The position numbers were made by a program, and so were the translations under genes. From Pyrocephalus nanus (Eukaryota > Chordata > Aves > Passeriformes > Tyrannidae), in NCBI GenBank assembly GCA_038380795.1, contig CM076261.1, positions 36,295,866 through 36,359,865 on the forward strand: 64,000 nt of DNA. Direction: 5' to 3'. This document shows, piece by piece, positions 1 to 10,240 of the stretch. Numbering within the stretch: position 1 is the stretch's first letter; every line of letters starts with the position of its first letter. The notes beneath the pieces are model-generated. The model made no database searches. It was not told the origin of the DNA and saw only the letters and a program-made list of their open reading frames with translations.

Positions 1-110
1 GAAACTGCTCTCATGCTGGACAGATCCTCATATGGACCATTCACTTCAGAGTGATGGATTCAATGATCCTTGTGGGTCCCTTTCAACTCAGAATATTCTG
101 TGATTCTGTT
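1..110 (+). mobile_element. TguSINE1-like SINE, 3' part (sense), cut by the window edge
   Basis: The segment around 25-110 reads in the order expected for the passerine SINE TguSINE1. First comes the end of a tRNA-derived head (gatcctcatatgg, resembling the T-arm and acceptor end of tRNA-Ile). Then comes the linker 'ccattcactt', and then a CR1-X-type 3' tail (gatccttgtgggtcccttt...attctgtgattctg). Bases 1-24 would be the rest of the head but are poorly matched or lie outside the window. A plain CR1-X 3' end is the alternative, but the linker next to the tail favours the SINE. The family is known to depend on CR1 machinery for its spread. The match is from a recalled consensus. Confidence 0.65.
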
Positions 111-116
111 AAATAG

Positions 117-538
117 CCAGTTCAAGCAGGCTCCAAGACAGATCTGTCACTGGCCAAAGCTGAGCCAAGTGAGGATATTGTTAACATCTTTCTAATACCA
201 TATTCAAAAATGAGTAAAAATACTATGCAACAGCAGCTTGGGAGAGTGAGTGCCCTGCAGACACCAAGGTCAGTGAAGAAAGAGGCAGCGGACGTGCTAT
301 AACTTCCAGAGCAGATATTCCCCTGCATCCCATGGTGAAGCCCATCGGGAGGCAGGCTGTCCCCCTGTTTCACCCTTCTTGAAAAATTGAAACTTGTGGG
401 AAGGACCTGCATTGGAGAAGTTAACAGAGAACTGTCTTGAATGGGTGGGTTGCCACACTTGAGCAGGGGTAGAGGCTGAGGAGGACAGAGCAGCAGAGAC
501 CAAGTGTTATGAACTGACTGCAACCTGAATTCCCTATC
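117..538 (+). mobile_element. Avian ERV-L-type LTR fragment, sense orientation
   Basis: This stretch follows the plus strand of a common avian ERV-L-type LTR. Landmarks in order are 'ggctccaagacagatctgtcactggccaaagctgagcc' (in part), 'ccctgcagacaccaagg', 'cagtgaagaaag', 'cccctgcatcccatggtgaag', 'aggcaggctgtccccctg', and 'gaactgactgcaacc' near the right end. The 5' start of the LTR and its 3' third (polyadenylation region) are missing, so this is an internally placed, truncated remnant. It begins only a few bases after the SINE tail. No gag, pol or env sequence follows it. Open frames in it (122-523 and 297-503, minus strand) are chance frames in relatively GC-rich DNA. Confidence 0.7.
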
Positions 539-2051
539 CCTGTTGCAAAGGAGCAGTTTAAGCCATTTAAGGAATCACGGTCAAAATGTATCAGCAAAAA
601 ACAGGTTTACAGAAGTTTGTGGAAGTGTGTCTTTATCAGAGTTTGATGGTAAGGTTCACTCTATAGCTTACTGCAAAGATAAAGCATGCACAGGAAAATC
701 AAAAGAGAACCAATTTAGAATGATCTACATGGAGACCGGGGATGAAAAAGGGCCAGGGCAAAAAGTCACCCCTTTCACTGAACAGTGATTTTGTGTGGTC
801 AGGCAACTACACAGCCAAACACCAGGTGAGTTTGGCACAGACCTCCATGAAAGCTGATTTTCTCACTTTTCTGCTTTCATTTACCCTGTATGTGTTGTAT
901 AACCCAAGGCCACCAGATGTGCTGTGCTGGCTCACCTACTTCTGGCAGAAATCAGATAATCAATGGTGGCAGCCAGGTTCTCCTACTGTTTCTTCTCTGT
1001 ACCTTATTTTTCTGAACACAGGCCATAATTATATTGATCCTAGTGCAGGGAATTTGCATGAATCTACATCACCAACCACCACCTGATAAGAGCTTCTTTA
1101 GACTTGTTAACAAGGTTCAGTCTACTTCATTACACAGTCTGCAAATGTCACCCAGGGAAAGCAGAAATGTAGCATTATGTGGTAGTTAGGTGTTAGTAAT
1201 ATGACATCCTTTTCATGGCCTCAAGCTTTTACTAGGGTAATAATTGACCTTGAAGGCACTGGTTTGCTGCCTAAAGGATTTTACATTAATATATCTGCAG
1301 TGAATTGTGGAAGGTATTAATGAAGTTGAGTAGAAGACAGATAGCAATCCAGCCACTGTATCAAACAGTATAGTCACATCACTATGTTCTGTGACTAATT
1401 TGCTAAAAATGCATAAATGCAGTCCAAGTAGACTAAATTCCCATGTTCAGATGATCTGAAAATATGCACATCTGGTACTATTCGATGTCTGACTGCAGCT
1501 AAAATTCCTTCTAGAAAGGAATGTTTGACAAACAGTAAAGTTAAGAATAAATTAGTTCAATGATCCAGAAAATAGATGGGAATAAAATTTTCTTGTGAAG
1601 AAATCAGGTAACTTCGTTGTAGGTTGTAGACTTTTTTAATAGCTTCTGTCTTTTTTCTGTTCTTTGTGACTCTAACACTCAGAGTTTATGACCAAATTGG
1701 ATTATTTGCTACTCACCCACTATTCACTTATCATTCATAAATCTGAATGGGATGTCATGTATTTTTTTATTTTGTTGTTGTTGTTGCTGTAGTTGCCAAA
1801 TGGAAGAAACTTTTTTAAGTAGGAAAAATAGGAGCAGAAAGGCATGGCTAAACTGTAAGAATTAATTTGCTTTCAGAAAAAACACTTGCAGTATTTCAGT
1901 AATTCAAAAAAATCCAGCACTGCTTTTTAGTCAAAGAAAAACAAATTGTATTGCTCAGCTTCAGCCTAATATAAATTCCTATACTTTTAAATGGTTGCTT
2001 CCTGAACCAAATGATTGACACTTCTTTCATCTTAGAGGGCACATCTACAAA
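539..2051. other. Unclassified DNA, no gene recognised
   Basis: The first half (540-1090) is less AT-rich than its surroundings and has two overlapping open frames of 81 and 114 codons on the plus strand (543-788 and 742-1086). Neither resembles a protein I know. Because the segment directly follows an LTR remnant it could be decayed retroviral internal sequence, but I see no motif that shows it. From 1090 onward the sequence is AT-rich and unremarkable, with a short GTT microsatellite near 1772-1790. Confidence 0.4.
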
Positions 2052-2415
2052 GGATGTTAAGGTCTTGAATACATCCAGAGGAAAGCAACAAAGCTGGTGA
2101 ACAGGCTGGAAGGAATATCTTATGACAAGTGACTGAGGACTTTGGGCTTGTCTAGTTTTGAGAAAAGGAGACTGAGGGGTGACCTTATTGCTCTCTATAG
2201 CTTCTTGAGGAAGGAAAGTGGGGAGGGAGGTGTGAATTGCTTCTCCCTAGTATCTTGTGACAAGAATCTTGTGTGAGAATGGTTCAAAGATGCAACAGGG
2301 GAGGTTCAGACTTGACATTAGGAAGTATTTCTTTGCAGAGAAGGTAGTCAAGCACTGGAACAGGCTTCCTACAGAGGCAGTCAATGCCCCATGACTGCCC
2401 CTATTCCTAATATTC
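2052..2415 (+). mobile_element. CR1 LINE fragment, end of ORF2 region (sense)
   Basis: The plus strand follows the C-terminal coding part of CR1 ORF2. Recognisable pieces are 'acatccagaggaaagcaacaaagctggtgaa' (in part), 'ggctggaaggaat', 'gctctctatagcttcttgagg', 'caggggaggttcagacttgacattagg', and 'agcactggaacaggcttcct'. Translated in short pieces this gives the CR1 motifs [10 protein letters not shown] and KHWNRLP, but the frame is interrupted. The CR1 3' UTR that should follow is missing. The copy is broken off at about 2415, where a piece of CR1 in the opposite orientation begins. Confidence 0.75.
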
Positions 2416-2497
2416 AAACTAAACCTTCCCTGGGTGCAACTTAAGGACATTTACTTTTGTCTTGTCACTTGTTACCTATGAGGAGACACCAACTGAT
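2413..2497 (-). mobile_element. CR1 LINE fragment, inverted, joined to the preceding copy
   Basis: From 'cctaatattcaaactaaacc' to 'gttacctatgaggagacacc' the sequence matches the reverse complement of CR1, as in the minus-strand CR1 copy at 34.6 kb of this window. It lacks the CR1 3' terminus on its left side, so it starts inside the element. The left 30 bases are the inverted counterpart of 2295-2325 in the adjacent plus-strand copy, so the pair can fold back on itself. Confidence 0.55.
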
Positions 2498-3679
2498 CAG
2501 CACAGACAAGTCATATATGGATAGCAATGTAGTGCTAAAATGGTGGGATTTGTGGAAATGATGAACCTAATATCAGTAATGGCTTGTTTACCCACCCCTA
2601 AGTCAACTGAAGATTCCTTGCCAACTTTTGTACAGAATGTCAACATGTTTCAAATTAACTCAAAACTCAGCTGAACACAGTCCCAGGCAACCTGTTTGGT
2701 CAGGTTTGCATAGGCAATCTTCAGAAGCCCTTTCCTGAACCTGAACTGCTCTGTGGTTCTAAGCAACAGAAGATATCATGATATGAAGACATAAAGTTTA
2801 TCTGTAGGTAAGTGTAGCATTATTGTTAAAGGAGATTTTAAACATTATTACTTATTTTGCCTTTTCAGCCTCCCAGGGCAGCAGGGTGGGGGAACCTCAC
2901 GTCTGTTTACAGTAAAACTGTTTCACTTACAATTAAATTACCAAGAATGGCTCTGGAAGCAAATTACTGTGAAAAACCATTCTGGATTCATTTGTGAAGG
3001 TGCGTGCCAGACTGTGACTGTTCAGTTACCAGAATTTAGTCTTCTGGAACCCAATAATGTCTAGTAGCATCATATTTCCTTCTAATTAGAACATATGTAT
3101 GGCATCCTTCCAGTTAGTTTATTCATGACTCCTCATAATATGCACAATATGAATTGGGGTTGACTTCTATTAGAAGAGAGAAAGTTAAAAAAAAAAAAAA
3201 AAAAAAAATTGTATCAGATCCTTGGACCTCTCTCTGTCTAAGTGGCATTATCTGAAAAAACACACAATGAAGTTATTTGTACCAAGGGATTGATTTAATA
3301 CATTTTTCACTAATTGTGTTTAAGTACTCTGCACATCACACTTCATCTGGGGTAATAGAACTAAAAAGAAAATTTGGGCAGAGTTTTTTATTCTCACCGT
3401 ACTGTCTTAACTGGCCTAAAATCTGTAATGCGCCTTGCCCATCCTTGGAAGAAAAAAACTACACGTGCCTTCAGAAGTGGAGAGAGGGTTTCTCCGTAGT
3501 ACAAACCGTAGAATAAACCACTGTAGTTGCTTAGATGTAGTTCTCTAGTTTAGATAAAACAATTGAAATAATTAGCACTCTCTGTAGTAGGGTATTGGGG
3601 ATTACACTTAGAATTCAGACTTGTCAAAATCATTGTTTTACTGAAAAATCTTTGACTTAGCTTCAGACCATCCAGCTTT
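2498..3679. other. Unique AT-rich DNA with a poly(A) run
   Basis: Nothing recognisable as a gene. A 79-codon open frame at 3277-3516 shows no family resemblance. A run of 22 A lies at 3187-3208, preceded by 'agaagagagaaagtt', with no AATAAA close upstream, so it does not look like a retrocopy tail. Confidence 0.4.
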
Positions 3680-4331
3680 TGTGAGTTAGCTTTGGCTAAC
3701 AGCCAAACTCTCATCCATCTGTTCAGTTTGCCATCCCCCATCCATCCTCCAAGAGATGGAGTGGAAAACAAGAAAGAACTGGACTCAGAAAGCTTGTGGT
3801 CTGAGATAAAGACGGGGTAATTGCCTTACAAATTACCATCACAGGCAAAGCAGATTCGACTTCTGGAAAATTCATTTGCTGACAATTAAAAGAAAGTTGC
3901 GTGGTGAACAGGAAAGGCAAATATGAAAAAAACTTCTCCCCGCCTCCAGCCTGGAACATTCCCAGAGTCCTGTCCCACCGGACCTCTCCCGCGCCGCAGG
4001 ACCATCCCTGCCGGGATCTCTCCTCCCCTCCCGCCCTCCTCCCGCTCTGCCCTCGGGGCTCTCAGGGCTGTTTCTCACCCGGTTCCCCTCCCTCAGCCCT
4101 GGCTACCGGGCAGCTTTTTGCCCTCCCTTGCCCAGGCTTTCCCCGGGGCTCTCGCCCGTCCTCCCGCCCGTGGCTGAGGGGCTCAGCCGTGCCCTGCGCT
4201 GGGGCCGCTGGAGCCGCTGGGACCGGCGGTGTCCGGGTGGGGCAGCCCTGGATGCTCCACACATGGACATCCCGGCACAGCCCCCAGAGCTGCCGCCACC
4301 CCCGGGGCACCTGAGCCCGGTACAGGACACA
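3680..4331 (-). mobile_element. GC-rich avian ERV-L-type LTR, antisense, copy A
   Basis: The left part (about 3680-3900) matches the 3' portion of the ERV-L-type LTR in reverse, including 'aattaccatcacaggcaaagcagattcgact', seen here in part, as in the copies at 17.6 and 39.4 kb. The right part (about 3945-4331) is very GC-rich and unlike the surrounding DNA. It matches copy B at 17.6-18.2 kb closely (see 17566-18217). Beyond copy B's break it continues about 110 bases to 'ggtacaggaca', which read in reverse starts TGTCC and could be the true 5' edge of the LTR. No target-site duplication is obvious. The 137-, 84- and 82-codon frames here are GC-rich chance frames. Confidence 0.65.
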
Positions 4332-4786
4332 ACGCTGTGAGCACTGATGGCTGGTTGAGTGTACCTGGAGCCCTGAACGGCTGTTAATACCTGTACTATA
4401 CTAAACCTCCCACAGCAGAGCTAAAAACCTGATCCTGTTCTGTGAAGTTTGCAAGATTATTCTAGATGAGGTGTAGATAGAGAAGGAGAGGAAAAAGGAT
4501 AGTTAGGGTTTATTGACATAGCATCGTTTTGGGTACATTTTGATTATACTTTTATTTGTTTGAGGGGTTTTTGTGCTTTTGTTTCTCTAGTTGAGCAGCA
4601 GCTTTCTATGAAATGCATAGGATGAGCTAGTTTTCACAGGATTTTACCTTTTTTGCTGCCTTCTTTAAAAAAATAATTGTGTTTTGGATCTCTTGCCAAG
4701 TAAAATAAAATTATTCTGAAAAGAGACATTTTTTTAATTGGAATTCAGGTGGGAAAACCTTTAACAGCTTTAAATTACACCATCCC
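4332..4786. other. Unique AT-rich DNA
   Basis: No gene, RNA gene or interspersed repeat recognised between the GC-rich LTR and the local repeat block that begins near 4787. Confidence 0.4.
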
Positions 4787-5040
4787 AGGCCAGAGCCCTG
4801 ATCTTAAAATGAAGTGCTTATAAAAATTTAAAGTGCTCTTGTAATTTTAAACCAGTGCATGCTGCAATGTCCAGAACGCTGATCATTTCCAAATTTCACT
4901 TCCAATAAATTTAAATTGCTTTGTGCAAAACAGAGTGATTTAAATTTATTGGAGTGCTTTAAATTCCATACTGAAGTGCCTATAAAATTTGAAGTCCTTC
5001 AGTAATTGGAAACTACTCTGCATGTTGTACTGCAATTTGA
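4787..5040. repeat. Degenerate local repeat block (direct repeats about 162 bp apart)
   Basis: Two related segments are visible: 4810-4872 (gaagtgcttataaaaattt...gcatgctgcaatg) and 4972-5037 (gaagtgcctataaaattt...gcatgttgtactgcaat). A further short echo, 'ccagagccctgatc' at about 4790 and 'ccagaacgctgatc' at 4871, is spaced about 81 bp. The block therefore looks like two to three decayed copies of a unit of about 80 or 160 bp. Between them lies a perfect inverted repeat, listed separately. I do not recognise the unit. Confidence 0.5.
4902..4952. repeat. Perfect 15-bp inverted repeat with a 21-nt loop
   Basis: The arms are CCAATAAATTTAAAT (4902-4916) and its exact reverse complement (4938-4952), separated by 21 bases. 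Both arms are AT-rich. An imperfect extension outward (cactt against agtg) suggests the palindrome was once longer. Confidence 0.85.
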
Positions 5041-5126
5041 GCCTATTTGAAAACAATGTCCAAGGATCCTATGCTTCAATTCGTAATGATAAGCAGCATT
5101 GAAACATGGCAGTTAAGGATTTACAA

Positions 5127-5285
5127 GAAACACTGTCCAGGGAAATGGTGGAGACACCACCCTGGACATGTAAATGTGGTGCTTAGTGACATGGTTTAGT
5201 GGTGGACTCGGTAGTGTTGAGTTAACAATTGGACTTAATGATCTTAAAGGTCTGTTCCAACCTAAACAATTCTATTATTTTATGC
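5127..5285 (+). mobile_element. CR1 LINE 3' end (sense)
   Basis: The stretch follows the 3' UTR of a CR1 subfamily: 'cagggaaatggtggagacacc', 'gtggtgcttagtgacatggttt', 'ttggacttaatgatcttaaagg', 'ttccaacctaaacaattctat'. The end in an attctat motif is the CR1 3' terminus. The copy is strongly 5'-truncated, which is normal for CR1. The minus-strand copy at 34.6 kb belongs to the same or a close subfamily. Confidence 0.75.
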
Positions 5286-8200
5286 CCTTTCTTAGTGAAT
5301 TAACTGAAAAAAACCCCAAGTATAATGAGATAGTATTCAAGAAGCAAGTTATGCTTCTTTTTAAGATAATAGAATGGTAACATCATTGTTTTGAGAGAGT
5401 GATTAGGAAAGTTGGTGAATATACGAGTTATTCGCCTTTGTCACAACTATAGATAACATAAATGATTGCTATTCAGCTGACAATATGTAAGGAACTGAGC
5501 AATAACAAGATGTGTCTGGGCAACACATTCAGATGCCACCTGGAATGAGTTACCTAAAAATGAAGCCAAATTCTGCTCTTATTGCCAGCAGCATACATTT
5601 AGAGGAGTTTTCTTCACTTTGGAATTTGCTTTAGAAAACACTTAATAATCTAAGAAGATGATGTATATCTTCCATGTATTTGCACAGGATAGTTTCCTAT
5701 CTTTTTTTATATATCTTGAACAGATTTTAGTCATCTAAGAAACCAGAAAATAACAATAATAAAAGTAATAGTTACAGTGACACAGTATTAATGTTTTGGC
5801 ATATTGTATCTGTTCTATTGTACATGGGCAACACTTTCCAAAAGCATACAATTAGTTTAACTTTTTTCAAGGGAATCTCAAAGGGAGTTTTTTATCTGTG
5901 AAGAGAAAAAAATTATTATTTGCATTTGAGGGATAAAAATCTTGTGACTTTGTTCTGAAACTGGCGTTTTCTTCAATCAAACAGACAGCAAACTCTATTG
6001 AATGGAGGAAAAAATTATATTAAATAGAAATAAAATACATTTTTATGTAAAACAGGAGACAAAATGGCTGCAGACATTTGAACCCATTGAGGAGACTTTT
6101 AAAGACCCACAATGAGGTAGTTCAGTCTTTACATTCTAGTCTACTCTCATGTTTCTTATTTCTTTGTGCAGCAAGCAAAACATTGCAATATAGCCCATAA
6201 CAGTTGACACCTTAATCTCAGAGAATTCATTAGGGTAATGATCTTTTTGTTTATAGACACAAATTAATGTAAAATTGGCAGTATAAGTGTAATAGAGAAA
6301 CATCATAGATACTTAAGACCACACTACAGGCCTGAGAAAACATTCAAAATCCTTTTGCAACTGTAGAAGCAATGTTACATAAGCAAAATCAAAACATTAG
6401 CCAAAAATTGAAAATTAACATCATTTTAGAGGAACAGGTAAAAGAACTTTATTGTACCACGAAATTTAGTGGGCACTTTAGAGTATTTCACTTAAGCAAA
6501 TGTGAGTGACATGACATCAAACAAGGTTAAAGGACCAGTTAATTTTGGTTAGAGAGGTGTAAGAAAGCACTCTTCCCATGCCCTACTTTAAGGCTGCATG
6601 TTTCTGATAGTGAGATGATAATTGTCTTTGTCACATCTTTGATTTAAAAGGCATTTAAATGCCTTTCCATCTCAAATAGAGTTTATTTAATTTAATGGCA
6701 ACTTTAATAATTATTTGTACCTAGGCTAAGAGACTGAATTTCTGAGATAATACAAAACCAGACCAGTGACAAAGTACAACTCATTGGCAGCGTAGAGCCA
6801 TCTAGACCCTAGCTGCTTCCTTTTACTACCTCATGACTTCTTGGGTGTGCTGTACGAAGTCCTGAACTAAATACAAGAATGCTCCAAGGTAAGAACAGTG
6901 ATTTTTTTTTTTTCAAAGCTGTCACTGCTACTGAAAGAAATGTCAGTTAACTGTACCCTTTCTTTTCTTCCACAGTAAATTTTCTAACACTAGAAAAATT
7001 CAGCTCCCAGTGAAAGGGCAGTTTAAAACTGCCTAAGAACACTTCTATGTAATGAAGAAGAGAAGTAAATTTGGCATATAATCACACTACCTAAAAGTGA
7101 ATAAAGATAACTAAATACACCAAAATTTCTTTTTTTTTTTTAATTGTTTTGCTCAGAAGACAGATTGCATTTATTACTTCCTGCATAGAAACTGACTCTA
7201 GCAAGCAGCTAAGCAACACACAGCTGCTTTCTGACTCCCTCACAAAAATAGGATTGTATTTAATCAACTTTTGTGTCTGCTTTAAAGTAAAACCAAAAAA
7301 AGATTAATATCTTCCTGAACTACCCAACATATTTTCCTGAAACAGATAAGGAACCTGAAAAAATTTGTTGTACAAAATGTCAGACAAGTTGACATGTTGT
7401 AGGGCTTTTAAAAAAAATTGGACAGGGGAGTAAGTGAAAAAGAAACAAACATCTGAGTCATAGCATGGCATTAAAATTGAGTCAATTACCCAGGTTTTGG
7501 ACAGATCACAGTGATCATGTTACTGGACATAAGAAGACTAATGACAGGAAGAGGAGGATGATTTAAATAATTTAGGGGAAGACTTCAATAATATCTTGCA
7601 TCTTCCCATGAGTCATCTGCTATCAAGTACTGTTGAGGGAAAGTCTTAGACTAAATATACAAGTGATGGTCCCACTCTACCATTACCACCAGTCTTGGGC
7701 TTTTTTTTTGTAAATTTTAGAAATTTACTCTTACTACCAAATGTAAAGCATCAAAAAATAATCAGTATTTAGAATTTGCAATATTCATAATTCATTCTCT
7801 TATGGTTTTCTCCTCCCATGTATAAGATCCAAAGAGATTAGTGATACCAAGACCATCTTACCTTTCCCATTTCTTGCAACATTCCTCTTTAACTATTCTC
7901 CCTAGCTATATATGCAATTATTGTTCATCTCTGAGGAAGTACTAGTATTTCTAACTATACTAATATATATTTATTTTTATTTGCTCTAAATATGTTTTTA
8001 GAATAAGTCTAATCCTTGTCCAGCTTTCTTTGATGTTAACTCTTGTATTTACCAGTTTCCAATTTATTTCATGAGCAACTTTAAATGTTAAATCTGTATG
8101 ATGCAGTAGTAAAAAGCAGTGGAGAATCTATATAGCTTCTAGAGTTGAAGAACTCCTTTAAAATTTTTGGAAATAATTTTTTTTTCCTGTCTGTCACTTG

Positions 8201-10077
8201 CACTTTTATTTATCATCATGCTACACCCTGAATCTAAATTGTCCAAGTTTTAGTCATCAGCATGTCATGTGAAATTGAAAAGGCATTTCAAAAATGATAC
8301 ATCCCAATAAGTTAGATCTTGAGCACATAATGGTGAAAAGAATGTTAGCAACTCATGTTACACAGCTTTTCAGAAGTTTTGTTGTTAAAATGGAATCCTA
8401 CTTTACACCAGATCATGATTATTATTCCATACCTTCTGACTGCTAGTGTAGACTTCATAATTGTACATTTGCAAAATATTTATGCAAAATTTTTGCTTTT
8501 TGTATCCTTTTTTATCTAGAAATTTCATAGCAGCAGAGGGTAGACATATTCAGCATTCTAAACACCAGTCATTGGGTCTGCCAGTCACTCTCAGCTGTGT
8601 CTTCAAGGTGCTTTATTTTTAAACGTAATTAGTTTTCAAAAACTGAGCTTAGAAAACAAATCCAGCTTAAAATTGCAATGAAAGAGGTATTTATAAGGGC
8701 TGTTTGTTCAAATACTGGGGTTTGTTAAAATTAAGGATAGGTATTAGCCTATTTATGGTTTTGTTTGGTTTTGGTTTTTTGATTTGTTTTTCTTTAAGGC
8801 TTTGCTGAATACCTGAACTGTCTTGCCATTGTTCATGTTTAGCATGATGCAGCACAAGATGATGAACATAACAAGTCAAATAAATTTTAAAGATGGTTGA
8901 AGTTTATTTTGTAATGAATTCTCATGACTTAGAATTTTTCTTATATATGACATTTTTGTGGAATTATTCTTAAACTTGACATTTTAGTGAAACAGTTCAC
9001 AGTAGATTATATCTTCTGTTATCCAAAAATATCTTAGTGGCTTGAGACCTAGCAGCTATCTTCCTGCTTGACTAAGCAATAATCTTATAGTTACCTCAGG
9101 TCATACCAGGCTAAAAGCAGTCATTTGGATTTTCTCTCCATCTCTAAATAAGGATATATGTTCTTGGAACACTTTATCTTTTCTGTCTAAAGCTGTAGTT
9201 AAACTTTGTATAACCTTAAAGTTTCAGATAACTCTTATTATAGGATTTTTTTTTTAATTTTGTGCAATGGATGAGAGTTTTATATTGAAATTACAAAAGT
9301 ATGATTCATATGATGGCTACAAATAGCACTACTTGTTAGTAGGTGAAAATCTACATTGGCAAGAGTGAGAACAAAAAGTTGATGCTTGGCCAAGAGTAAA
9401 TGATACTTCTCAACTAATCTAGAGAGAAAGAATGGTTGAGATGAGATTAAATGGAAAAGTAGATAATTTCAAATTAACTTCTGATCTTTTTTGTTGTTTC
9501 TTCGGTGAGTGGTGGGTGGGTGGTACTGGGTTTCTTTCTTTTTAAACAAGCATAATGATTTTTGTAGACAAAACAAATGTATCTTTCTCCTATCTGGTCA
9601 AAAACACTACAGTACTACAGGGTGAAGTAGTGCAATTAGATAACAGGAAATTAGTAAAGAGATTGTGGGAAAGTATCCCATTAACTAAAAGGAGAACAGC
9701 ATCCACATTAAATAGATTATGGTAAATTTCTATAGTTAAGTAGTAAACAATTTTCAGAGATGTTGTGACACAAATAGTAAGTAGTGGACATTCTTGATAG
9801 GGAGAATGTTGAAATAACGTTCAAGAACATCTGCTTTCTGAAAACTAGAATAATCAAAGCAGATTTTAAAGCTAATAGAAAATGATGCAATGTTACACAT
9901 TAATCTAGTCACAGAGACCAGTGTAAATCTAAGAAGTTCATCAGTGGAAATGGCCAAAGAAGAGAGATTTCTGCACACTAATTAACTGCTGAATGAAGTG
10001 CCAATATATTATGGCTGATAATAACATAATCTTTTCTCAATAGAGGAAAATATTAATACAGTTGAACGCGGGTTTAG
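5286..10077. other. Unique AT-rich DNA, no gene recognised
   Basis: Nearly 5 kb without a recognisable interspersed repeat or coding region. Short T and A runs (for example near 6902, 7131 and 9246) and a GTTT/GGTTT-rich stretch near 8756-8798 are the only simple repeats. Part of 9830-9900 may be a very old extension of the CR1-like stretch that follows, but the match is too weak to annotate. Conserved non-coding elements could be present and cannot be judged from one sequence. Confidence 0.4.
6647..6666. repeat. Perfect 20-bp palindrome
   Basis: The ten bases AAAGGCATTT are followed immediately by their reverse complement AAATGCCTTT, with no spacer. It sits in otherwise unremarkable AT-rich DNA. 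Whether it is a binding site or a chance palindrome cannot be told here. Confidence 0.85.
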
Positions 10078-10240
10078 TAAAACACCATCTGAAACGCTGT
10101 GCATAATTCTGACCACTTGCCTTTAAATAATTAGAATTCAAACCAAAACAAGTACAGGGGGAAACAAGAATTTGGACAGCTTATCATAGCAACAAAGACT
10201 AGAAGAATTTTATATCTCTTAAGCTTTTAATTTGCTAGAA
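10078..10240 (+). mobile_element. Very old CR1-like LINE remnant
   Basis: The run 'gaaacgctgtgcataattctgaccac' (in part), followed by 'aagtacagggggaaacaagaatttgg' (in part) and 'aaagactagaagaattt', follows the ORF2 3' region of ancient amniote CR1 elements. The protein motif there is of the type L-K-x-C-V-Q-F-W followed by V-Q-x-R-x-T-R. Stops and substitutions are abundant, so this is only a relic. The match is from a recalled consensus. Confidence 0.4.

Noticed and set aside
742..1086. Possible retroviral internal sequence downstream of the LTR remnant
   Set aside because: The LTR lacks its 3' third and no primer-binding site, gag, pol or env motif could be identified. The frame has no recognisable domain.
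3901..4314. 137-codon plus-strand open frame, the longest in the window, with an overlapping 84-codon frame
   Set aside because: It lies in the GC-rich part of an LTR where stop codons are rare. It is proline- and arginine-rich without domain, and frames are open on both strands over the same bases.
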